Shown piece by piece: positions 53,512 through 64,000 of a stretch of DNA of 64,000 nt. The DNA is taken from the NCBI GenBank assembly GCA_903937385.1, contig CAIZZF010000020.1, positions 124,001 through 188,000 of the forward strand, written 5' to 3'. Below the pieces are notes generated by a model that saw only the letters and a program-made list of their open reading frames with translations, ran no database searches and was not told the origin of the DNA. The DNA is from an uncultured Holophagaceae bacterium (lineage in GTDB: Bacteria > Acidobacteriota > Holophagae > Holophagales > Holophagaceae). A program made the position numbers and the translations under genes. The stretch's first letter is position 1, and every line of letters starts with the position of its first letter.

Positions 53512-55623
53512 TCAGGCGGTGAAATGGAGGGTGACCAGGAGGAAGTCGATGACCTTGATGCCGGCGAAGGGCACCACCAGGCCCCCGAGGCCATAGACCA
53601 GTAAGTTGCGCTCGAGCAGGGCCGCCGCGCCAGCGGAGCGATACTGGACCCCCCGCAGTGCCAGGGGGATGAGCGCGACAATGATCAGGGCATTGAAGAT
53701 CACGGCCGAAAGGATGGCGCTCTCCGGACTGTGCAACCCCATGACGTTGAATACACCCAGGGCCGGATAGGTGGCGGCGAAGGCCGCGGGCAGGATGGCG
53801 AAATACTTGGCCACATCGTTGGCAATGCTGAAGGTGGTGAGGGCACCCCGGGTCATGAGCATCTGCTTGCCGATCTCAACGATTTCGATGAGCTTGGTGG
53901 GATTGGAATCCAGGTCGACCATGTTGCCAGCCTCCTTGGCCGCCTGGGTTCCCGAGTTCATGGCCACGGCCACGTCGGCCTGGGCCAGAGCTGGCGCGTC
54001 GTTGGTGCCGTCCCCGGTCATGGCGACCAGCCGTCCGCCCGCCTGGTATTGCCGGATGAGATTCAGCTTGGCCTCGGGTGTCGCCTGGGCGAGAAAGTCG
54101 TCCACGCCAGCCTCCGCGGCGATGGCGGCGGCTGTAAGAGCATTGTCTCCAGTGATCATCACCGTCTTGATACCCATGGCGCGCAGGTCTGCGAACCGCT
54201 CCTTGATGCCGCCCTTCACAATGTCTTTGAGTTGGATCACGCCGAGGGCTTGGGGGTGCCCGGCCAGGCACTCCGCAACTACGAGGGGCGTGCCCCCAGC
54301 CTTCGATACCTGCTCCACGATGCGGCGGAGGCTCTCCGGGAAGGTTCCTCCTCTCGCCAGGAGATAATCCTCCACCGCTGAGGCGGCGCCTTTCCGGACC
54401 TCCCGGGCCTCACCGCCGACCACCAGATTCACACCACTCATGCGGGTCTGTGCGGTGAAGGGAATGAAGTGCGCCTCCAGGAGACGGAGGTCGCGTTCCC
54501 GGAGCCCGTGCTGGGACTTGGCCAGCACCACGATGCTCCTTCCCTCAGGCGTCTCGTCCGAGAGGGACGAGAGCTGGGCCGCATCGGCTAGGGCTTCCAC
54601 GCCAAGGCCTTCGGCGGGAAGGAAGGCCACCGCTTCCCGGTTGCCGAGGGTGATCGTGCCGGTCTTGTCCAGCAGCAGCACGTCGACATCTCCGGCGGCC
54701 TCCACGGCGCGGCCGCTGGTGGCAATGACGTTGGCCTGGATCATCCGGTCCATTCCGGCGATACCGATGGCACTGAGCAGGGCGCCGATGGTAGTCGGAA
54801 TGAGACAGACCAGGAGCGAGACAAGGACTGTCAGGCTTACGGGCGTTCCCTGCCCGGCGGCCCGGACGCTGAAGATCGAATAGGGCAGCAGGGTGGCGGT
54901 GGCCAGGAGGAACACCAGTGTGAGACCGGCCAGGAGGATGTCGAGGGCGATCTCATTGGGGGTCTTTTGCCGCTTCGCGCCTTCCACCATGGCGATCATC
55001 CGGTCCAGGAAGCTCTCTCCTGGATTGGCGCTGATGCGGATCACCAGCCAGTCCGATAGCACCAGGGTGCCACCGGTCACGGCGCTCCGGTCCCCGCCAC
55101 TCTCCCGGATTACCGGAGCACTCTCGCCAGTGATGGCGCTCTCATTAACGGAAGCGACACCTTCGACCACTTCCCCGTCCCCGGGAACGGTCTCGTCGGC
55201 TCCCACCAGAACAAGGTCGCCGATGCGGAGATCAGGAGCAGCCACGAGGCTGGAGGGGCCCGTCCGGACCGGCGTTTGGAGGCGGCGAGCCTTCACATCC
55301 CGTCGGGATCGACGGAGGCTGTCGGCCTGGGCCTTGCCCCGGCCCTCGGCCATGGCCTCGGCGAAGTTGGCGAAGATGAGGGTGAACCACAGCCAAAGGG
55401 CGATGGCGAGAATGAAGCCGGGGCGGCCGTCGCCATGACCCAGCAGGGCCTGGAGTCCCAGTCCGGTGGTGAAGGCGCTGCAGACCCAGACCGTGAACAT
55501 GACCGGGTTCCTGAACTGGTGCAGAGGGCTGAGTTTGCGGAGGGCATCAAGGACGGCCCGGCGGACCAGGTCTGCCTGAAGGAGGGGACGTGCCTGGGAA
55601 GGGGCGGGCAGGTTGGATCTCAT
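53512..55623 (-). CDS. kdpB: Potassium-transporting P-type ATPase subunit KdpB
   Basis: KdpB is the ATP-hydrolysing subunit. The 703-residue product has the actuator motif [14 protein letters not shown], the phosphorylation site [13 protein letters not shown], nucleotide-binding region with [10 protein letters not shown], the hinge [38 protein letters not shown] and [29 protein letters not shown]. Membrane helices surround these. It overlaps kdpA by 4 bases. Confidence 0.97.
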   Translation of the reverse strand: MRSNLPAPSQARPLLQADLVRRAVLDALRKLSPLHQFRNPVMFTVWVCSAFTTGLGLQALLGHGDGRPGFILAIALWLWFTLIFANFAEAMAEGRGKAQADSLRRSRRDVKARRLQTPVRTGPSSLVAAPDLRIGDLVLVGADETVPGDGEVVEGVASVNESAITGESAPVIRESGGDRSAVTGGTLVLSDWLVIRISANPGESFLDRMIAMVEGAKRQKTPNEIALDILLAGLTLVFLLATATLLPYSIFSVRAAGQGTPVSLTVLVSLLVCLIPTTIGALLSAIGIAGMDRMIQANVIATSGRAVEAAGDVDVLLLDKTGTITLGNREAVAFLPAEGLGVEALADAAQLSSLSDETPEGRSIVVLAKSQHGLRERDLRLLEAHFIPFTAQTRMSGVNLVVGGEAREVRKGAASAVEDYLLARGGTFPESLRRIVEQVSKAGGTPLVVAECLAGHPQALGVIQLKDIVKGGIKERFADLRAMGIKTVMITGDNALTAAAIAAEAGVDDFLAQATPEAKLNLIRQYQAGGRLVAMTGDGTNDAPALAQADVAVAMNSGTQAAKEAGNMVDLDSNPTKLIEIVEIGKQMLMTRGALTTFSIANDVAKYFAILPAAFAATYPALGVFNVMGLHSPESAILSAVIFNALIIVALIPLALRGVQYRSAGAAALLERNLLVYGLGGLVVPFAGIKVIDFLLVTLHFTA

Positions 55624-57296
55624 CGGAGGCTCAGCTGTTCAGCAAGGGGGCCCAGCGCCAGGGCCGGCAGGAAGGTGAGGGCCCCCACCAGCAGCACCAC
55701 CCCGACCAGGGTCGCCACGAAGAGCGGGGTGTGGGTCGGGAGGGTGCCGGGTCCTTTGGGCGTGATCTTCTTTCGGCCCAGGGAGCCCGCGAGAGCCAGG
55801 ACCGGGAGAATGGTGCCGTAGCGGCCGATCAGCATGGCCAGGGCCAAGGTGAAGTTATAGAAGGGAGTGTTGGCGTTCAGGCCCGCAAAGGCGCTGCCGT
55901 TGTTGTTGGCGGCGCTGCTGAAGGCGTAGAGCACCTGGGTGAAGCCATGCGGGCCAGGATTCGAGATGGAGCTCAGCGCCGAGGGCAGGAGCACGCCTGC
56001 AGCCGTGCCCACCAGCACGATGGCGGGGGGCAGCAGGATGGCGATGGAGACCATCTTCATCTCGAAGGCCTCCAGCTTTTTCCCCAGGTACTCGGGCGTG
56101 CGACCCACCATGAGGCCGCTGATGAACACGCCCACCATGGCGAAGAGCAGCATGCCGTAGAGCCCGGATCCGACCCCGCCGAAGACCACCTCCCCCAGTT
56201 GCATGAGCCAGAGCGGAAGCAGGCCACCCAGCGGTGAGAGGGAGTCGTGCATGCCGTTCACGGCCCCGCAGGAGGCGGCCGTGGTGGCGGTCGCAAAGAG
56301 GCTGGTGCCAGCCACTCCGAAGCGCACTTCCTTGCCCTCCATGTTGCCAGCGGGTTGGAGCACACCGACGCGGGTCAGCTGTGGGTTCGGCCTTGCCTCC
56401 AGTGTGGAGACCATCGCCAGGGCTCCCAGGAAGAGCAGGGTCATGGCCGCCAGCAGAGCCCAGCCCTGCCGGCGATCCTTCACCAGACGGCCGAAGGTGT
56501 GGCAGAGGCCTGCGGGGATCAGGAGGATCGCCAGGGTCTGAAGGAAGTTGCTCAAGGGGGTCGGGTTCTCGAAAGGGTGTGCGGCATTGGCGTTGAAGAA
56601 GCCGCCCCCGTTGGTTCCCAGCATCTTGATGGCCACCTGGGAGGCGACGGGGCCGACGGCGATGAGCTGCCCGGAGGCGGTGCGGATCGCCCCCGAGAGC
56701 GTCTGGACCACGCCCTGGGAGACCATTACCAGCGCGAACACCAGAGAGAGCGGGAGCAGGATATAGACGGTGCTACGAACCAGATCCACCCAGGCGTTCC
56801 CCAGGGACTCTGACTCGCGCCGGGCGAAGCCGCGGATGAGTGCAGCCAGCACGGCGAGGCCTGTGGCCGCCGACAGGAAGTTCTGCACCGCGAGGCCCGC
56901 CATCTGGGCCAGGTAGCTCAGCGTGGTCTCTCCGGAGTAGGCCTGCCAGTTGGTGTTCGTGGTGAAGCTCACAGCAGTATTGATCGCCAGATCCGTGGCC
57001 ACAGGACCCATGTGGTCTGGATTCAGGGGCAGCAGGGCCTGGGCTTTGAGCAGGGTGTAGAGCGCCAGACCACCGATCAGGTTGAAGAGCAGGATCGCGA
57101 GGGCGTAACTGCGCCACCCCATGTTCTCGTCGTGGACGCCCATCAGGCGGAGCAGACCACCTTCCAGGGGGCCCAGGACCGGATGAAGAAAGGTGCGCTC
57201 ACCCTCGAGAACTCGGCCCATGAAACCGCCCATGGGCACTGAAAGGAGCAACAGGAACAGCAGATAGAGCACGAACTGCAGCCAGGCGGGGCTCAC
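55620..57296 (-). CDS. kdpA: Potassium-transporting ATPase K+-binding subunit KdpA
   Basis: KdpA is the K+ channel-like subunit with four selectivity-filter repeats; visible are [60 protein letters not shown], the [16 protein letters not shown] stretch and [14 protein letters not shown]. The 558-residue product has about ten membrane segments. Its ATG overlaps the kdpF stop by 4 bases. Confidence 0.97.
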   Translation of the reverse strand: MSPAWLQFVLYLLFLLLLSVPMGGFMGRVLEGERTFLHPVLGPLEGGLLRLMGVHDENMGWRSYALAILLFNLIGGLALYTLLKAQALLPLNPDHMGPVATDLAINTAVSFTTNTNWQAYSGETTLSYLAQMAGLAVQNFLSAATGLAVLAALIRGFARRESESLGNAWVDLVRSTVYILLPLSLVFALVMVSQGVVQTLSGAIRTASGQLIAVGPVASQVAIKMLGTNGGGFFNANAAHPFENPTPLSNFLQTLAILLIPAGLCHTFGRLVKDRRQGWALLAAMTLLFLGALAMVSTLEARPNPQLTRVGVLQPAGNMEGKEVRFGVAGTSLFATATTAASCGAVNGMHDSLSPLGGLLPLWLMQLGEVVFGGVGSGLYGMLLFAMVGVFISGLMVGRTPEYLGKKLEAFEMKMVSIAILLPPAIVLVGTAAGVLLPSALSSISNPGPHGFTQVLYAFSSAANNNGSAFAGLNANTPFYNFTLALAMLIGRYGTILPVLALAGSLGRKKITPKGPGTLPTHTPLFVATLVGVVLLVGALTFLPALALGPLAEQLSLR

Positions 57297-57385
57297 TGGA
57301 ACTTCTCCGGCATCAACAGGGCGACCACGAGGTAGGCCATCAAGCCCAGGGCGAGGATGAGGGCGAGCAGGAGCGTGGGACTCAT
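57293..57385 (-). CDS. kdpF: KdpF small membrane subunit
   Basis: This 30-residue single-helix peptide (LLLALILALGLMAYLVVALLMPEKF) ends in the P-E-K-F type tail typical of KdpF, which lies between KdpA and KdpB and stabilises the complex. It overlaps kdpA by 4 bases and the preceding small membrane ORF by 4 bases. Confidence 0.9.
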   Translation of the reverse strand: MSPTLLLALILALGLMAYLVVALLMPEKFQ

Positions 57386-57576
57386 GGAATCACCTGGGAG
57401 GACTGGCTGAACTGGACCAGCAGCCAGATCAGCAGAGGAAGGAACATGATCACCAGCAGCCAATGGGCTTCGGAGCGACTCTCCAGACTGGTCTCTCGCG
57501 GAGTTCGCATCGAATCGAGCCCCAGGATAGAGGTGAGCAGGGCCATGGGCAGGAACCAGGGCAATACGATGTGCAT
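57382..57576 (-). CDS. Small two-helix membrane protein at the head of the kdp operon
   Basis: This 64-residue product starts at ATG 57576 with GGAGG five bases upstream. It has two hydrophobic segments (MHIVLPWFLPMALLTSILGL and HWLLVIMFLPLLIWLLVQF) separated by a charged loop (RTPRETSLESRSEA). Its stop overlaps the kdpF start by 4 bases, so it is the first cistron of the kdp operon. It is not one of the standard Kdp subunits and is not recognised. Confidence 0.75.
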   Translation of the reverse strand: MHIVLPWFLPMALLTSILGLDSMRTPRETSLESRSEAHWLLVIMFLPLLIWLLVQFSQSSQVIP

Positions 57577-57674
57577 AGAACCTCCAGTTGTAGGGCTTAA
57601 GCACCAGGAGTCAGAGCTGGGAGGGCTGCTGGTGCCGGAGATTTTGGCCAACGCCACAGGATGGTTCCGAAGGG

Positions 57675-57692
57675 CGTTAAGACGCTGTTAGG
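57675..57692. promoter_or_regulatory. KdpE-type direct repeat, site 1
   Basis: CGTTAAGACGCTGTTAGG contains GTTAAG and GTTAGG starting 11 bases apart, the spacing used by OmpR-family regulators. It is about 100 bases upstream of the kdp operon start and matches the inverted copy at 57789 at 16 of 18 positions. Confidence 0.65.
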
Positions 57693-57706
57693 AGTTCGGC
57701 CCGGGG

Positions 57707-57724
57707 CGTTAGGTTGTTGTTGGG
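57707..57724. promoter_or_regulatory. KdpE-type direct repeat, site 2
   Basis: CGTTAGGTTGTTGTTGGG-like sequence with GTTAGG (57708) and GTTGGG (57719), again 11 bases apart and in the same orientation as site 1, 32 bases (about three helical turns) from it. Confidence 0.55.
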
Positions 57725-57788
57725 ATGCCGGCTTCCTGGTCCAAGGAGTCGCAGTGCCTGGGTTCCGGACGCAGGCCTCGTCCCAATT

Positions 57789-57828
57789 CCTAACACCGCC
57801 TTAACGCCCTGCATGGGCAACCTATAAA
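57789..57828 (+). promoter_or_regulatory. KdpE-type site 3 overlapping the kimA-like promoter
   Basis: CCTAACACCGCCTTAACG (57789-57806) is the inverted form of site 1. Its second half CTTAAC (57800-57805) sits exactly where a -35 would be, 17 bases before TATAAA (57823-57828), pointing toward the KimA-like gene. Class II activation by an OmpR-type regulator is the simplest reading. The remaining about 100-base leader to ATG 57931 shows only a short G-C stem near 57868-57888 and no riboswitch that I recognise. Confidence 0.6.
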
Positions 57829-57930
57829 CCTACTCACCTGCTTTGAGAGGGGGGGGTAAGGCGAGGTTGCCGGCGCCGACGGCAGCATCGTTCCAGGTCC
57901 AATGGCCCGCATTTCCAGGAAGCCCACCTC

Positions 57931-59823
57931 ATGCCCAACTTCCGAACCCTCCTTCTGGGCCGCCGCCTTGCCAGCGAAGAGAGCCACGAGACTCGGATCA
58001 GCAACCCCATCGCACTCGCGGTGTTCAGCTCCGACGCGCTGTCTTCCGTGGCCTACGGCACCCAGGAAATCATGGCGCCCCTCACGGCGGCCATTGCGAT
58101 CTTCGGCGCCGGGGTCCTGGGCTGGTCCTGGTGGGTGGCCATCGGCATCGTGGGCCTGCTGCTGGTGCTGAACGTCAGCTACCGCCAGACCATCCACGCC
58201 TATCCCAGCGGGGGCGGCGCCTACCTGGTGGCCAAGGACAACCTGGGGGAGGTCGCGGCCCAGACCGCGGGGGCCTCGCTGCTCATCGACTACATCCTGA
58301 CCGTGGCCGTGTCCGTGTCCGCCGGCGTGTCCGCCATCGTCTCTGCCTTCCCTGGTATGGAGGCCCACCGCGTGCTCCTTGCCGAGGTCATCATTGGCTT
58401 CATCGGCCTCATGAACCTGCGGGGCGTGAAGGAGAGCGGACTGATCTTCAGCCTGCCCACCTACGGTTTTGTGATCTGCATCTTGGGCCTGCTGGCCAAG
58501 GGCTTCTGGAACGTCGCCACCGGCCATGAGGTCGTGGTCGCCCACGCTGCGCCGGTCCACCTGGAGGGCACCTCGAAGCTGGCTGTGCTCTGGCTGCTGG
58601 CCCGGGCCTACAGCGCCGGCTGCACGGCCCTGACCGGTGTGGAGGCCATCAGCAACGGCGTGACGGCCTTCAAGGAGCCGGTCTCCCACAATGCCTCCAA
58701 GACCATGACCTGGATGGTGGTGCTGCTGGGCACCATGTTCCTCGGCATCACCTACCTGACGAACCACTACGGGCTCACCTACCAGCCGGACTCGCCCGAG
58801 ACCCTGCTGTCCCAGCTGACCCGCATCATCCTGGGCGGCGCCGAGCACGGCCTGCCGAAGCTGATCTACCTCACCAGCACGGGCTTCACCATGGCCATCC
58901 TGGCCCTGGCCGCGAACACCGCCTATGCGGACTTCCCGCGGCTGGCGGCGCTCCATGCCCGGGACGGCTTCCTACCTCGGCAGTTCACCAGCCAGGGCGA
59001 TCGCCTGGTCTTCTCCAACGGCATCTTCATCCTCTCCCTGGCGGCGGGCTTCCTCGTCCTGCTCTTCGGGGCCAAGGAAGACCACCTGCTGCCCCTCTAC
59101 GCCGTGGGAGTCTTCCTGGGCTTCACCATCAGCCAGACCGGCATGGTGGTACGCTGGTTCCGCCTCAAGGGCAAGGCGTGGCGGTTGAAGGCGGTTGTGA
59201 ACGGACTGGGCGCCGTAACGACCCTGATCGTCATGCTGGTCATCGCCGTGACGCGCTTTGCCCACGGGGCCTGGATCGTCATTGTGCTCGTGCCGGTGCT
59301 GGTGTTCACCTTCTTCAACATCCACCGGCACTACATCCGTATCAAGTCCCTCCTCGCCGCCAGCCGGGTGGACTACTTCGGCCCCCGGCGGAACCGCGTG
59401 GTGGTGCTGGTCTCCGGCATCCACGCCGGGGTGGTGCAGGCCCTCAACTACGCCAAGGTGATTGCCGAACATGGCGAGGTGGAGGCCCTGACCATCGACT
59501 TTCCAGATGAGCACGGACGGGATAGCGCCGCCCTGGAGAAGCTGCGGGCAGACTGGCCCCGCTACTGCGAGGGCATCCCTCTCCGCTCGCTGCGCAGCCC
59601 TTTCCGCAAGGTCGTCGAGCCCATCGTGCAGGAGCTGGACCGCATGCGCATGGTGGAGCCGGAATACACGCTCACCGTAATCCTGCCCGAGTTCGTGACC
59701 GGCCATTGGATGGAGAACGTTCTGCACAACCAGACGGCCTGGCGCCTCAAGGGAACACTGCTGCGTAAGCCCAAGATCATCGTCATCTCCGTCCCCTATC
59801 ATGTGGACCCCCTCGCGGAGTAG
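57931..59823 (+). CDS. KimA-like potassium importer (APC superfamily)
   Basis: This 630-residue permease matches the KimA/YdaO type of high-affinity K+/H+ symporter: about twelve membrane helices (residues about 30-470) and a cytosolic C-terminal domain. Close wording includes FSSDALSSVAYGTQEIM, SYRQTIHAYPSGGGAYLVAKDNLGE, LLIDYILTVAVSVSAGVSAIVSAFP and LMNLRGVKES. The C-terminal domain reads VVVLVSGIHAGVVQALNYAKVIAE. Annotation pipelines would often call this an amino-acid permease; divergence from the kdp operon supports K+ transport. AGGAAG lies upstream of the ATG. Confidence 0.85.
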   Translation: MPNFRTLLLGRRLASEESHETRISNPIALAVFSSDALSSVAYGTQEIMAPLTAAIAIFGAGVLGWSWWVAIGIVGLLLVLNVSYRQTIHAYPSGGGAYLVAKDNLGEVAAQTAGASLLIDYILTVAVSVSAGVSAIVSAFPGMEAHRVLLAEVIIGFIGLMNLRGVKESGLIFSLPTYGFVICILGLLAKGFWNVATGHEVVVAHAAPVHLEGTSKLAVLWLLARAYSAGCTALTGVEAISNGVTAFKEPVSHNASKTMTWMVVLLGTMFLGITYLTNHYGLTYQPDSPETLLSQLTRIILGGAEHGLPKLIYLTSTGFTMAILALAANTAYADFPRLAALHARDGFLPRQFTSQGDRLVFSNGIFILSLAAGFLVLLFGAKEDHLLPLYAVGVFLGFTISQTGMVVRWFRLKGKAWRLKAVVNGLGAVTTLIVMLVIAVTRFAHGAWIVIVLVPVLVFTFFNIHRHYIRIKSLLAASRVDYFGPRRNRVVVLVSGIHAGVVQALNYAKVIAEHGEVEALTIDFPDEHGRDSAALEKLRADWPRYCEGIPLRSLRSPFRKVVEPIVQELDRMRMVEPEYTLTVILPEFVTGHWMENVLHNQTAWRLKGTLLRKPKIIVISVPYHVDPLAE

Positions 59824-59908
59824 GCCCGGCCCCCCCCGCCCAGGAACTTCCTGCTGACGGCCAGGGCAGGGGATCCTATCCTGGGGGATTGACCCTGAAA
59901 GGTGACCC

Positions 59909-60376
59909 ATGACCCGAGCCCTGCTGCAGACCGACAAAGGCGACATCAACATCGAGCTGTTCTCCAAGGAGGCCCCGGGCACCGTGGCCAACTTCGTGAA
60001 GCTCATCGAGGCCGGCTTCTACGACGGCCTGGCCTTCCACCGCGTGATCCCGGATTTCATGATCCAGGGCGGCTGCCCCAATAGCCGCGAGGGTGCCTCC
60101 GGGCACGCCGGCACCGGCGGTCCCGGCTGGAAGATCCCCTGCGAGACCGCGGGCAACCCCCACCAGCACCAGCTTGGCGCCCTCTCCATGGCCCACGCGG
60201 GCAAGAACACGGGCGGCAGCCAGTTCTTCGTGGTGAACGGTGACCGCCGCAACGTGGCTCACCTGGACGGTGTCCACACGGTCTTCGGCCAGTGCGTAGG
60301 CGAGGCGGACATCGCCGTGGTGAAGGCCATCCGCGGCGACGACCGGATCATCAAGGCTACGGTCACCGAGGCCTAA
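59909..60376 (+). CDS. Cytosolic cyclophilin-type peptidyl-prolyl cis-trans isomerase
   Basis: This 155-residue PpiB-like enzyme starts directly with the fold ([29 protein letters not shown]) and has no signal peptide. Catalytic and binding residues are in [14 protein letters not shown] and [19 protein letters not shown], with [13 protein letters not shown] near the end. It differs from the exported homologue at 5553. A very stable hairpin follows the stop. Confidence 0.95.
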   Translation: MTRALLQTDKGDINIELFSKEAPGTVANFVKLIEAGFYDGLAFHRVIPDFMIQGGCPNSREGASGHAGTGGPGWKIPCETAGNPHQHQLGALSMAHAGKNTGGSQFFVVNGDRRNVAHLDGVHTVFGQCVGEADIAVVKAIRGDDRIIKATVTEA

Positions 60377-60392
60377 CAGGGCGTCAACCCCG

Positions 60393-60427
60393 CACAGAAT
60401 CGGGCGGCTCGGCCGCCCGATTCTGTG
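60393..60427 (+). terminator. Perfect 16-bp hairpin after the cyclophilin gene
   Basis: CACAGAATCGGGCGGC and GCCGCCCGATTCTGTG pair perfectly around the loop TCG, starting 17 bases after the cyclophilin stop. No T-run follows on either strand. It probably acts as a terminator, or as a bidirectional block before tag. Confidence 0.65.
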
Positions 60428-60450
60428 TTGGGAAAAGCGAAGGAGGGGGC

Positions 60451-61041
60451 ATGACCCTGGCCAGGTGCGGGTGGTGCGGGAGTGATCCGACCTATGTGGC
60501 CTACCACGACGAGGAGTGGGGGGTTCCGGTCCATGACGACCGGCGGCTCTTCGAGAAGCTGGTGCTGGAAGGGGCCCAGGCGGGCCTCAGCTGGATCACC
60601 ATCCTCCGGAAGCGGGAGACCTACCGCAGGCTCTTCCACGGTTTCGAAGTGGCGCGGGTGGCGGCCCTGACCGACGCTGAGCTGGAGGCGATCCTCCTGG
60701 ACCCGGGCATCGTGCGAAACCGCCTGAAGGTCTTCGGGGCGCGGAAGAATGCCCGGGCCTTCCTGGCGGTGCAGGCCGAGTTCGGCAGCTTCGACACCTT
60801 TCTCTGGGCCTTCGTAGGCGGGAAGACTCAGGTCAACCACCCGGAGACCCTGGCGGACCTCCCCGCGGTGTCCCCGGAGGCCGAGGCCCTGAGTCGGGCC
60901 TTGAAGAAGCGGGGGTTCACCTTCGTGGGGCCCACGATCATGTACGCCTACCTCCAGTCCATGGGCCTGGTGGATGATCACGTGGCCACCTGCTGGCGAC
61001 GTCAGGGAGGCGGCCTCGCGGACCGGGCCTCGGCCCGGTAG
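60451..61041 (+). CDS. tag: DNA-3-methyladenine glycosylase I
   Basis: Tag removes 3-methyladenine from alkylated DNA. The 196-residue product starts at ATG 60451 (AGGAGG upstream). It has CGWCGSDPTYVAYHDEEWGVPVHDDRRLFEKLVLEGAQAGLSWITILRKRE (zinc Cys and base-pocket residues), then DPGIVRNRLKV, LWAFVGGKTQVN, and FTFVGPTIMYAYLQSMGLVDDHVATC with the C-terminal His/Cys zinc ligands. Confidence 0.95.
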   Translation: MTLARCGWCGSDPTYVAYHDEEWGVPVHDDRRLFEKLVLEGAQAGLSWITILRKRETYRRLFHGFEVARVAALTDAELEAILLDPGIVRNRLKVFGARKNARAFLAVQAEFGSFDTFLWAFVGGKTQVNHPETLADLPAVSPEAEALSRALKKRGFTFVGPTIMYAYLQSMGLVDDHVATCWRRQGGGLADRASAR

Positions 61042-61062
61042 ACTGGAAGGCTCGGAGCTCAT

Positions 61063-62960
<1,898 letters not shown>

Positions 62961-62964
<4 letters not shown>

Positions 62965-63305
62965 GGCAGCCGGTCTTCACCTTCGAGGCGGAGATCCTCA
63001 CGGACGCCCCCTTCGAGCAGGTCGCCGCCCGGCTGCAGGCCCTGGGCTCTCCCGCCGAGCTGCGTAGCCTGAAGGCGTTCCGCCACTGGCAGCCTGTGGA
63101 GGTTGCCGCCGATGCGCTCAGCCTGCGCTGGGAGCGCTCCCGGGCCGGCGCCCTCGAGCAGGGCCACATCCTGATCCGACCTGACGACCGGGGCGCCCAC
63201 CTGCGGCTGGAGGGCCGCCTGAAGGGCTGGAGCGGCTTCCTGCTGCTGGGTCTGCTGCGCTGGCGCACGGACCGTCTGCTCGACCGCTTCGTGGAGGATC
63301 TGTGA
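62961..63305 (+). CDS. Small hypothetical protein, possibly SRPBCC/START-like
   Basis: This 114-residue product starts at GTG 62961 (GTGA overlap with metG) and ends overlapping the exonuclease start. It reads FTFEAEILTDAPFEQVAARLQALGS, then WQPVEVAADALSLRWERS, then HLRLEGRLKGWSGFLLLGLLRWRTDRLLDRFVEDL. The early strand-helix pattern and the long C-terminal helix suggest a SRPBCC-like fold, but no motif confirms it. Confidence 0.7.
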
Positions 63306-64000
63306 AGTTCTATAGCTGGAACGTGAACGGCTTCCGGTCGGTGCTCAAGAAGGGCTTCATGGACTGGCTGGAGGAGGCGGAGCCGGACGTAATCTCGCTC
63401 CAGGAGATCCGCGCGGAGTGGGAAGAGGTGGACCTGGACGTGCGCCGGCAGCTGGAGAGCGCCTACGACGTCTGCTGGTTCCCCGCCAGCAGCAAGAAGG
63501 GCTACGCGGGCTCCGCCACCCTCACCAAGAAGGAGCTGGGCTTCAGCCACGCCAAGGGCATGGGCATCGCCGCCTACGACGCCGAGGGGCGCATCATCGT
63601 GTCCCGGAAGGACCACCTGGTCTTCATCGCAGGGTATTTCCCGAACGCCTCCTCGGGCCTGGTGCGCCTGCCGTTCAAGCGCCAGTTCGCGAAGGATCTG
63701 GCGGCCCTGGTGGCGCAGCACCACGCGGCGGGCGACGAGGTCATCCTGGTGGGCGACATGAACGTGGCCCCCGAGGAGCTCGACCTGGCCCGGCCCAAGG
63801 ACAACACCAAGAACCCAGGCTTCACGCCCGAGGAGCGGGAGGACTTCAAGCTCTACCTGGAGGCGGGCCTGGGAGATGTGTTGCGCGAGCGGCATCCCGG
63901 CGAGCCTGGCCTCTACACCTGGTGGACCGCCCGAGGCGGCGCCCGGGAGCGGAATGTGGGTTGGCGCATCGACCTCTTCCTGGCCAGCCGCCCCCTGCTG
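63302..64000 (+). CDS. Exodeoxyribonuclease III (partial, runs off the window)
   Basis: This AP endonuclease / 3'-5' exonuclease cleaves abasic sites in DNA. It starts at GTG 63302 within a GTGA overlap and remains open at the window end (233 codons seen of about 255 expected). Motifs are KFYSWNVNGFRS, ISLQEIRAE (metal-binding Glu), PASSKKGYAGSATLTKK, AGYFPNASSG, VGDMNVAPEELDL (catalytic Asp/Asn) and RIDLFLASR close to the edge. The final DH motif lies outside the window. Confidence 0.93.
   Translation, partial: MKFYSWNVNGFRSVLKKGFMDWLEEAEPDVISLQEIRAEWEEVDLDVRRQLESAYDVCWFPASSKKGYAGSATLTKKELGFSHAKGMGIAAYDAEGRIIVSRKDHLVFIAGYFPNASSGLVRLPFKRQFAKDLAALVAQHHAAGDEVILVGDMNVAPEELDLARPKDNTKNPGFTPEEREDFKLYLEAGLGDVLRERHPGEPGLYTWWTARGGARERNVGWRIDLFLASRPLL

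Noticed and set aside
57829-57930. Possible c-di-AMP (ydaO-type) riboswitch before the KimA-like gene
   Set aside because: The leader is only about 100 bases and I could not find the conserved ydaO core motifs; only a short G-C stem is visible.

Overview
The window is dense, GC-rich, almost entirely coding DNA from a flagellated Gram-negative bacterium. The combination of bacillithiol genes (bshB1, bshC), a bactofilin/M23 peptidase pair, a tilS-ftsH-folP-glmM run, two-motif CDGSH and KimA-type proteins, and the codon style suggest Acidobacteriota, probably class Holophagae (Geothrix-like). This assignment is inferred from gene content and was not searched. No rRNA, tRNA or CRISPR was found.

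Layout. 1-2973: end of a flagellar export operon (fliO? tail, fliP, fliQ, fliR, flhB). 3068-6131: a response regulator with a C-terminal SHOCT-like tail, a secreted TPR-like protein and a secreted cyclophilin. 6106-8227: a Kdo-kinase-like gene and a DUF2344 protein. 8231-14467 (minus): tilS, ftsH, folP, glmM, ftsW. 14570-16826: a secreted protein gene broken by a frameshift. 16834-18764: bshB1/bshC. 19273-21447: a partner-switch signalling unit (STAS protein plus a REC-PP2C-HATPase fusion). 21614-31506: mostly plus-strand metabolic and housekeeping genes (ALDH, pta, purN, nnr, tsaE, rmuC, HNH, pepA, HU/IHF, CsgG-like). 31531-38958 (minus except ruvB): hydrolase, ferredoxin, lipoprotein, ispF, an FHA-GAF histidine kinase, bactofilin, M23 peptidase, ubiA.

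38779-45345 looks like an inserted metal-efflux island: arsR, a Cys-rich secreted protein, and an outer-membrane/adaptor/RND efflux system. It is bounded by an identical 12-bp repeat that lies in the same codons of ubiA at both ends. A displaced, very GC-rich 5' end of ubiA still sits directly after mobB at the far end. The intact ubiA now carries an AT-rich 5' end and a candidate promoter, apparently supplied by the island. This is the most interesting feature of the window.

45483-49478: mobB and an XylR-type sigma-54 activator. The activator is divergent from a secreted SnoaL-like gene that has a clear -24/-12 promoter and AT-rich palindromes upstream. A double-CDGSH protein and a carboxylesterase follow. 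49510-59823: potassium uptake, with a complete kdp operon (small membrane ORF, kdpF, A, B, C, D, E) on the minus strand and a KimA-like K+ importer divergent from it. The shared intergenic region holds three copies of an 11-bp-period direct repeat, suggesting that KdpE controls both transporters. 59909-64000: cytosolic cyclophilin, tag, metG, a small ORF and the start of an exonuclease III gene.
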